NCBI RefSeq assembly: GCF_000004825.1
Contig: NW_008805085.1
Coordinates: 1,178,001-1,242,000, forward strand
DNA: 64,000 bases
Source: Heterostelium album PN500
Lineage: Eukaryota; Evosea; Eumycetozoa; Acytosteliales; Acytosteliaceae
Direction of reading: 5' to 3'
Below, piece after piece: positions 55,933 through 64,000 of the stretch; the first letter of the stretch is position 1; each line of letters opens with the position of its first letter. The notes beneath the pieces were generated by a model, which searched no databases, was not told where the DNA came from, and saw nothing but the letters and a program-made list of their open reading frames with translations. Both the position numbers and the translations under genes were made by a program.

Positions 55933-57549
55933 TTATTGATCATGATGATATGAATATACATTATTGGAGGCTAGACGATCTCTGGTTAGACTTTGAGTTC
56001 TTTGTTTTGATTTACTTTGGTTATGGGAAAAGAATTCACGCATAAAAATGTTGTTCTCGGCAGTGGATCTCATTTCAATGCCAAAGAGGTCACGCAAGTC
56101 CTTGTTGTATCCCCACTGGATTGAAGCACCGCTCTTTAAGATTCTCTTGATTTCGTGGAGCTGAATGTATTTACGCCATCCTTGGAAGTAAAAGTATTGC
56201 TTTTCGACCTTGAGGAACTCGGTTGGTGAGACTCCGTCCTTGAGTGTCTTGACGATGTTTCTTAGGAGTGACTTTGATTGCATCTTCTTCTTACCCTTCT
56301 CGTTGTTCGAGTCGATAATCAGATTCTCTACGAGATTTACGATTTCATTGTTGAATTCATCGGCTTCCTCTTCATCCTCGTCATACTCCTCCTGGTCTTC
56401 GTCGTCGTCTTCACCGTCCTCCTCTTGCTCGTCGTCTTCGTTGCTACCTGCTTCCTCCTGAGCTTTGGCACGATGTCCATTTCTATTCTTCTGTGAGTAG
56501 TCATAGTCTTCGTCTTCATCATATTCATAGTCTTCTTCCAAATCTTCCTCTTCACCTTCGTCCTCCTCATAGGAAGCCGTATCCATTTCACTCACCAGAA
56601 AAGCAATTGAAACGGCAGCTGTAATTCTAAGTTCGTGGAAAGATGATTCTGAAAGTTCTGTAATTCTATCTAATAATCTAAAGAAGCATAATAAATAACA
56701 TTATAATTAATATTTTAACTACTATTCTTATTTCACAGCTGAATGAATAACTATTACTTACTCTGCATGTTTGTTAATCTTTGATTTCTCTAAACGAGTT
56801 AACATCAATAGCCAACCGGCGAGTGCACTATTTAAAATTGGTTTGTTCTTTTCGGTCATGATGATCTCTTTAAACATTTCAATGGTGTTTTCGTAGGAGT
56901 CAGAGAGTGAGCAATTGATAAAACATGAGACAGAGATTGCCTCCAATGCACTGGAAATGATGGCTGGATTTAAGTGGTCTTCTCCTTCGGTTACCAATGG
57001 TGTAAGTGCACCTTTGATACTCTTGAACATTTCGAATCTATTTAGACCATCCATAATCGAAACCAACTCTAGTGCATGAATGGCATTTAGTACTTCCGAT
57101 TGTTCTTTATTGCCAGATGTAATTATACTACATAGTGCATCAGCTAACTGTGTATCACTGTTATTGTTGTTGTTGTTGTTATTTAATAATATTATAATTT
57201 GTGATTAGTATCTATTCTCTATTTATTGTTTTTATTATTATTTAATTTGTAAACTAGTGGTGAACTTACCATTCATGAACTTCTTCTCTTCTATTTTGAT
57301 AAATACAAATATTAATAAGATTATGAATTGCACTAGTTCTGATTGATTGTTTCTTCTCCTTCAAGAGAGGAATGAAATATTCTAATTCACGATCTGTCTC
57401 TTCATTGTCTGTTCTGACTATATTGACAGCTCTGTGACTTGTTTTCTTTTTTTCTCCTATATTTATCAAAGTTAAGTTTTTATAATATTAATATTTTATG
57501 TACAGCGCTCAGGTCTATTTGATTTTACTCTTTACATACTTATATTCAT
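55933..57549 (-). CDS. IFRD (interferon-related developmental regulator) family protein
   Basis: There are four exons: 57540-57549, 57270-57456, 56762-57157 and 55933-56677, giving 445 residues. The first coding exon is ten bases (Met-Asn-Ile and one base). The N-terminal two thirds are an ARM/HEAT-like helical array (SIRTSAIHNLINICIYQNRR, ILNSALAGWLLMLTRLEKSK), interrupted by a long acidic stretch of Glu/Asp/Tyr. The conserved IFRD C-terminal domain is at about 355-410 (LKVEKQYFYFQGWRKYIQLH, SGASIQWGYNKDLRDLFGIE). Animal IFRDs act as transcription co-regulators, and ribosome binding is also reported for the family; the role here is unknown. Phases sum correctly. Confidence 0.88.
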
Positions 57550-59210
57550 GATTTTATATCTATATGCGCTTATTTATATGTATTAACTTTGATCTGATTA
57601 TTCTATATATATGTTTTATAAATAAAAGTTGTAAGTTTAATTGGTTGTGAGTTTTAATTTAAAGTTTATTAATTTCGAGATTAATAAAATACTAGTATTA
57701 TTAAAAGATAAGAAAAATTAAAGAATAAATATTTTGGATATAATTAAATTTTTTTGATTTGTAAATTGTTTCAGAACAAGATATATTGTTTGTGATTTTT
57801 TTGCTTTTTTGGATTGTTGTTTGCTATTGTTGTTTATTATTGTTACCGCCAATTTTGATATTAACAGTATTAATTTATTAGTTTTGTAGTATTATAATTA
57901 TTGTTATGATAATATTGGTGAATGATAGGATAAGTTTTAAAATATGATATGTTAAAGGCAGTTTGGTCTGTGTTTATTTACAACAAAACAGTGAATGAAA
58001 ACAGAGCAGAACAAAAATAAAACATAACAAAATAAAATAAAAAATATAATACAGCTGCAAATGATTTAAATAAAAATAACAATACTTTTGACTATATATG
58101 TACGTATGTATGTTTGTTTATTGTATCACATGTAGATTATAATTTTATTGTTTATTATAACGTAACCTTTTTTTTTTTTTGTTTGTTTTGTGTTTGTGTG
58201 ATGTAAATTAATGTTATTTATATAAAAATAACAACACTACACTATGGTACACTCTATCTAGCTAATCTTTTTAAAATTTGAAAAAAGTAATAGAATGCAA
58301 CAACGGTAGTGACCTTGTTGAGAGGAGTTGAGAAGAAAAATAGAATACAAGAACAACAAAATAAATTTAAGAATAAATATATTCGAAATTGTTTAAGGGG
58401 TATGTTTTGTGGTATGTGTGTGTGTGTGGTGAGTATGTTTTGTTCGTGAACTAAAGGTTGTGTTCTTAAAAGATAAAACGAAAAAACAGAACAAAATGAA
58501 CAACAAAACTATTATCCTACTTTTAACATAAATTTACACGAAATACTTCTTTAGTATTAAGTTTATTATTATTTACCTCTGTTAATATTTGTTTTGTTTA
58601 ATAAAATACTTTTTTTGAAAAAAAAAAAATGAAGATCTTAATTTTTTTTAAATGAATATTTTTTATTTGCAATTCTATTTTGAAGATCTTATTTTGGTGT
58701 GATGGTCGGTTAATTTCTTTGTTAAATAATAATAGTTGTATAACAGATAAAAAAAAAAAAATCAGTTGTTCAGAAGTTCAAATTTTATTTTTTTTATTTT
58801 AAAAATAATTAATTTATTATTAGATAATATGAACATCAACAATGAAAAAAACAAAAAAAAAAGTTGGACCTTTATTTTTTCAATATCTATATTAACTATA
58901 TTTAGACAAATCATAAAAATATGTGAATTAAAATGGAACTTACCAGGGTCTAGAGCAATTAAAATTAAATACTAATAGGCAATAGATTAATTTATTTGGA
59001 CCTATAAAATTTAATGATTTTTTTAAACATTAAACTCAACCATTGAGTTTAGTTTAAATTTCCCTTTTGATTTTGGGTCCTATTTAGGATATGATTTAAA
59101 AATTTTAATATATTGTTCTTTTTAAAAAAATAAAATAATAATAACAATAATAAAAATCAATATTATTCTTTTTGATATCATATCATATTATCAAAAACGA
59201 TTGTAAATAG

Positions 59211-59242
<32 letters not shown>

Positions 59243-59243
59243 T
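57550..59243. promoter_or_regulatory. 1.7 kb divergent region, IFRD / CBS genes
   Basis: AT-rich. On the minus strand a strong splice donor (ACCCTG|GTAAGT, donor G at about 58947) and an acceptor CATATAG just 10 nt before the IFRD start suggest a 5' UTR intron of about 1.4 kb. No other gene is convincing; the plus-strand frame at 58766-58975 covers this donor and is low-complexity. Confidence 0.4.
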
Positions 59244-60354
59244 ATGGAATTATTAGAAACATTAAAAGCATCATCTCCAGTTTTTCCAAACGATCTTTCA
59301 AGAATTATTTTTGTTAAAAAGGAAGATTCTATTGAAAAAGGTTTTAAAGTAATATTTATATGATTTCTAAATTATTTATAAAGAAAATGGAAATCTAATT
59401 AATTTAAAAAATTATAGGTTTTAATTGATAATAATATATTGGCAGCACCTGTATATGATGAGAAGGAAAAGAGATATGTTTCATTCTTTAGCATGGTGGA
59501 TCTCATTTATGAGATCTTGGACATTGTAGAAAGAGAAAGTCTTCCAAAAGGTGACATCTCTTCTGTGATGACAATGCTAAACGATAAGAATCTCTTTTGC
59601 AAACAAAGAATCACCGATATTGCCAATATTTCAAAGAGAGAGCCTTTTATCATTGTAAACGCTGAGAAACGATTGGATGAAGTCGCAAGATTAATGTCAA
59701 AGAACAAAATTCACAGAGTCGCTGTACTTGATTCAAGAGGTGAATTATGTAATGTTATTTCATTGGTATGTAATTAAATTAGTTAATATTTAAACTTTTG
59801 TGCAACATCTTTAATAATAAATATTAATTTAACAAACAAACTATTAATTATAGTCAAGAATAATTGAATGTGCATCACAATTATTTGGAATTGATAATCA
59901 ATTAACAAAGATTGGTGAAAAGACTATAAGTGAGTTGAATCTCGGAAGAAATGAAGTAATTACCATTAGTTCCGATAAGAGAGCGCTGGATGCCTTCAAA
60001 ACCATTGCAGAGCTTGGTATCAGTGGCATCGGTGTGTTGGATAGTGGTGGACATCTCTGTGGTGTAATCAGTGACCATGATCTCAATGTGATCAAATCGC
60101 ATTGCCAATATCTCAGTCTACTCTACTTGCCTATCTGCGAGTACTTGGATGCCATGAAGAAGCTTACCAATTCACCAAAGCACGTTATCACATGCACCTA
60201 CAATGAAACCTTCAAAGAGGTCACCCAAAGAATCGCTGAGAACAAGATTCACAGAATTTTCATTGTAAATGAAGAAAATAAGTTAAAAGGTGTTATTTCA
60301 TTGTTGGACATACTCGAACAAATAGTATGGGCACAGAAACTTCATGAAAACTAA
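59244..60354 (+). CDS. CBS-domain protein, AMPK-gamma/SNF4-like
   Basis: There are three exons: 59244-59348, 59418-59765 and 59854-60354, giving 317 residues. Four CBS motifs form two Bateman modules. Their strand-helix ends are AAPVYDEKEKRYVSFFSMVD, NKIHRVAVLDSRGEL, GISGIGVLDSGGHLCGVISD and NKIHRIFIVNEENKLKGVIS. The pattern KIHR followed by a hydrophobic strand and GVISLLDIL is close to AMP-activated kinase gamma subunits and plant PV42/CBSX relatives. Such modules bind adenine nucleotides. Whether it partners with AMPK alpha and beta is unknown. Confidence 0.88.
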
Positions 60355-60508
60355 AAACTAAAAAAAGAAAAAGAAAAAAAAATATAAAAAAAACTAAACC
60401 TAAAAAAAAAAAAGTTATTTCTTATATAAATAAATTTGTATTATTTAAAACAAAAATTATTCTTTAAATATATATTATTATTTATATAATGAATGATTTT
60501 TTGATAAG
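60355..60508. other. Short convergent 3' spacer
   Basis: 154 bp, almost only A and T, shared by the CBS (plus) and DENN (minus) 3' ends. Confidence 0.6.
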
Positions 60509-63500
60509 TTATATTTTCTTATTTCTCATGGAAAGAAATAGATCGAATTCGTCCATTCCATCATTTGAAGAAATTGGTTTTGGTAAACTTCCGCTGGCTG
60601 CTATTGGATTGGTGGAGGATGTTTGAGTTGTTGGTTGTATTAAAGGTGGAAGTGGATTGCCCATACCGGTACCGGATAGAGCAGGTGTGTTTGTATGTGT
60701 GTTGGGGTTACTGTTGTTTGCTACGTGATTGTAGGAACCGAATGAAGATGCTGGTGGTCCAAAATCATTGAAATTACTAGAGTGTGAGAGTGGTGATTGG
60801 TCAAAGAAATTTGTACAGAACGATGAGGTCGATGGTGGTGGAATCATACCGGAGCTGTTGAGTAGTGGCGGCAGAATCGAAGAGCTGGTAGTTGAGCTGA
60901 TACTGCTGCTGTTGCTAACGCTTCCGAATGCACAGTTTGACGACTGTGCCGCTGGCGATACGAATTGAGAGAATGCATCCGAGGTTGATTGTGCGATTGG
61001 ATTTGGTGGAATTGGCATGCCGCTGCTTCCAACCACCGGAGTTGAAGATGGCACACCAAGTGGCGAACACTCTGAAAAGAAATTGTTGGTCGATGCCGAG
61101 ATTGGAATGGAGGTTTCGATGGGTGTCGATAGTGGATTGGTATCGAAAAAGTTGGAGGTCGACGGTACAGAGTTGTTGGAGAGTGGTGGTAATGGATTGT
61201 CGTAGGATGCAGCTGCAGTGATTGGAGTTTGATTCTGGCTGTTACTTGGATTCTGTTGTTGCTGTTGTTCGTTGTTGGCTGCTGCTGCTGCTGTTGATTG
61301 CGAATAGGATGAATTGTTGGATGGCGCCTGTGTTGTATCATATGCCAACGATGATTTTGGCACGGATGCACTCATTTTCAATGAATTACTGGTGATATCG
61401 CTATTTATTTCTGGACTGCTGTCTTTGCTGCTGGGTGGCGATGAGCTGCTGATAGTCTGAAGTTTTAGGAGTGAGGAAGAGGGAACTGGTGGAGGTGGAA
61501 TATGGAATGGCGGAGTCAGTGTAATGCTATTCTGTTGGTGTTGTTGAGAGGTGGTGAGTCGCGTTGGTATCGATGTTTTGGTGAGTGAGGTGCTTGGCGT
61601 AGATGAAGACACTGAACTTGAACGATGGTGAGACTTGCGTATCATTGTGTGGGGAGAGGACGGTGGTGGTGGAAGTGACAATTTCTGTGATACACTGTAG
61701 TTTGGATTGATCATTGGCGGTACCTGTACAATATTGTTGTTTGGAATCGGTGTTGGAACCATCGATGATGCATTTGTAGATGCAACATTGGTAGAGGATG
61801 TTCTTGGTCTTCTAATGGTGAGAGGAATTGCAAAGTGTTCAGGCAGTTCTGGAATTTTAAAGAGATTTCTATCGATTGAACTCGTTCGTTTCATTTGTGA
61901 TCCATTGCTGTCATTGTTAGTGTTGGTGTTTGTATTGTTGGCAGTATTAGCAAGTTCGGGAGGAGGTGAAGACGGTGTTTCAATAATATTTGGAATGTTT
62001 GTGGTTTGTTGTTGTTGTTGTGGTTTGAGATTGGGTGGGAACAAGAAATTGTTGATGTCTTCGATGCAGAGATGAGTGATGTCTTGTGGTGAAAACTTTT
62101 GATGAATTAACACAAAAGGAATCGATCTAAATTGAATGTTCTTGCGATGTCCGCTATTTGGATGGTTGACAAACTCGTATTGCTGCTCCACCAGCTGTGC
62201 GGTAGCTGGCGAATTATTATTGGAAGAGTTGTTGTTGTTGCCAAGTGGTTGTGCTGACGATGGCGGTGGTGGTGTAGTTGAGAGTTTCTGATGTGAGTTT
62301 AGATTGTGAATGGGAGTGTGTGAGACAATGGTGTGCGAGATGTTTGAAACTGTGGAGGTGGTGGCTGTCACTGTTTTGGCGACCTGTGTGATTAGCATGT
62401 GACCGACGTCCGAGACAGAGATGGAACGTGAATGACCACTTGATCCTGTACTGCTTGTGTTGGTGACAGAGAGTGAAGATTGGTTGGGTGATGGACTGAC
62501 TGTCAAACTTGGATTCGATACAGAGTGTGAAGGTGCAGTCGGGTGTGGCATTGTACTGGTCGATCCCATAGTAAAAGAAGTTGAAGTACTTCTTCCAATC
62601 GATGCTGGATTGTTGTTGCTGTTGCCTCCAACTCTTAATCCCGAAGTCAAAGAAGTAAGCGATGATAAATTTACAGAGGATTTCGGTTTTGGTAACTCCA
62701 CATTATTATTATTACTGGTATTTGTATTGCTACTACTTCCAAGATTGCCAGATGATAAACTTGCAATTGTTACAGTATGTGATTTTATATCGTTCGAGTT
62801 GTTGTTGTTACTGCTATTGGTATTCATAACAGTGCTACTACTGTTATTGTTATTTCCACCGATTCTAAGAGATGATAGTATAGATCGATCTACACTGCCA
62901 TTCGATTGTAACTTTGGATTGAGTGCTGGTTTCTTCACTTCCAATACCTGCCGGTATGCATTTGCCTTGGCAATAGCCTTTTCCTTCTCGATTCTCTCTT
63001 TCTCACGTTCTTTCTCCTTCTCCTTCTCCTTTGACTTTAGTGTATTATTAATAGATTGAGTGACAGGATTTCGCAAATCAAACAAAACCACTTCCTTCTC
63101 GAATATTCCAGGTGGTGTCAAATTCTTAAAATAATATTCCTCTCTTTCCGCAATGAATCTCTCAAACATTTGAGATGCACAAAATGTAGTGAAAAACTGC
63201 AATTGTAACCAATCGATTAGTAAGTAACACGTTTTAATTGTACACAATATTAATCAATATAAAATGCTGACATACCTTTGTTGGAGTTATCAATTGAGAA
63301 TCTATAAATGAAATTTTATCGAAAATCATTTTCTTTCTATCCATATCTTTCAAGAAGAATCTCCTGTATGTACCTAAAATCTGTACAAAGAACTTTCTAA
63401 ATGTATCTACAATTATTTTATTATTATAATTCTTATTCTCTAAAATAAACAATTTTAAAATTGGAAAGTTAGTTTGTAAATATGTTTGATTGTCTGTTTG

Positions 63501-63940
63501 TTTATTATTATTATTATTATTAATTACTTACTTTTCCATTCAAGTATTTGTGAATCTAAACATTGTTTTAAAAGTTGGTTGAGTTGTGTTGGGAATAGGG
63601 CAATGTCTTCCGGTAGTGGTAACACCTGATCCTTATCCAAATCAACGAATATGATTTCATTCAGTGGTTTCTTTCTTATCAGTGGGAATAGCGATGAGTG
63701 TACACCGATGATGAATGGCATTGGTGCAGTACAATAGTCCAACAATGATCGCGGCAGCACTGGAATAAATATATGTTGCCAAACGAATGGATCTAAAAGT
63801 GCGACAGCAGCATTCACAAACTTACTAACCTTACAAATATTCTCTGAATAAATAATAATTCTTCTCTCAAACAACAGCGATATAAACAAACTCAATATCT
63901 TTTGTGAAGACAGTGATTCTATCAATGGAAACAATGTACC
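60509..63940 (-). CDS. DENN-domain protein, connecdenn/DENND1-like, 5' end beyond the window
   Basis: Visible exons are 63532-63940, 63276-63439 and 60509-63196, all in phase, giving about 1085 residues. An acceptor at 63941-63942 shows that earlier exons lie past the right edge. The first visible exon is the core DENN module (LFISLLFERRIIIYSENICK, LLDPFVWQHIFIPVLPRSLL, CTAPMPFIIGVHSSLFPLI, IIFVDLDKD). The next carries the dDENN helices (DTFRKFFVQILGTYRRFF, FIAEREEYYF). The rest, about 850 residues, is Ser/Pro/Asn/Thr-rich and disordered, with short Asn-Pro-Leu repeats and Phe-Phe-x-Asn/Asp motifs suggestive of adaptor or clathrin contacts. DENN proteins are Rab exchange factors; Rab35 is the target of the animal relatives. 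Confidence 0.9.
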
Positions 63941-64000
63941 CTATATGATATATATAAATATAAACACATGTGTTTTTTTTGAGTAAGAATATGAATCGCT
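63941..64000 (-). other. Intron of the DENN gene at the window edge
   Basis: AT-rich sequence preceding the acceptor of the first visible DENN exon; the upstream exon lies outside the window. Confidence 0.6.

Overview
The window looks like nuclear DNA of a dictyostelid social amoeba. Intergenic DNA and introns are extremely AT-rich, introns are mostly 60-130 nt with GTATGT/GTAAGT donors, proteins carry poly-N and poly-Q runs, and the gene content is typical of the group (formin with a C2 domain, MRH-domain secreted protein, ankyrin/'FLHENR' paralogues, bacterial-type glyoxalase I). I cannot fix the species; a group other than D. discoideum itself (for example Cavenderia or Heterostelium) is a guess from the relatively GC-rich third positions.

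Layout. 1-1332: the 5' part of an unrecognised spliced gene running off the left edge. 1333-3340: non-coding, with an unusual run of perfect stem-loops at about 2909-3090. 3341-3857: a decayed coding-like segment and a tRNA-Ser(GCU). 4298-18 kb: MRH-domain protein, coiled-coil protein, short-chain dehydrogenase, Integrator subunit 9, mitochondrial-type Xaa-Pro aminopeptidase, histone H3 variant, two-pass membrane protein, TPR-like repeat protein and NudCD2-like co-chaperone. 18-31 kb: VPS55, two tandem ankyrin-type paralogues, TMA16, ribosomal protein eL28, profilin, an orphan, glyoxalase I and eIF3f. 31-40 kb: an RRM-RRM-SURP-CID splicing factor, a four-pass membrane protein, a C2H2 zinc-finger protein and a secreted protein. 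40-64 kb: diaphanous-related formin, RNF37/UBOX5-like U-box ligase, ThrE/DUF1212 transporter, IFRD-family protein, AMPK-gamma-like CBS protein and a DENN-domain protein running off the right edge.

Genes are independent single transcription units, with no operons. Several pairs are convergent with short shared 3' regions (SDR/INTS9, eL28/profilin, CBS/DENN) and one pair is tightly divergent (TPR/NudCD2, about 160 bp). Functional themes are RNA processing and translation (INTS9, RRM-SURP-CID, eL28, TMA16, eIF3f, tRNA), actin control (formin, profilin) and endosomal traffic (VPS55, DENN, MRH). Exon models were built by hand. Nearly all sum to whole codons, which supports them; the two that do not (VPS55 and the RRM-SURP-CID gene) are flagged.

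The signals I find most worth following are the stem-loop array near 3 kb, the divergent H3 tail, the concerted-looking ankyrin tandem pair, the inverted-repeat intron of eIF3f, and a recurring habit of tiny (9-19 nt) first coding exons.
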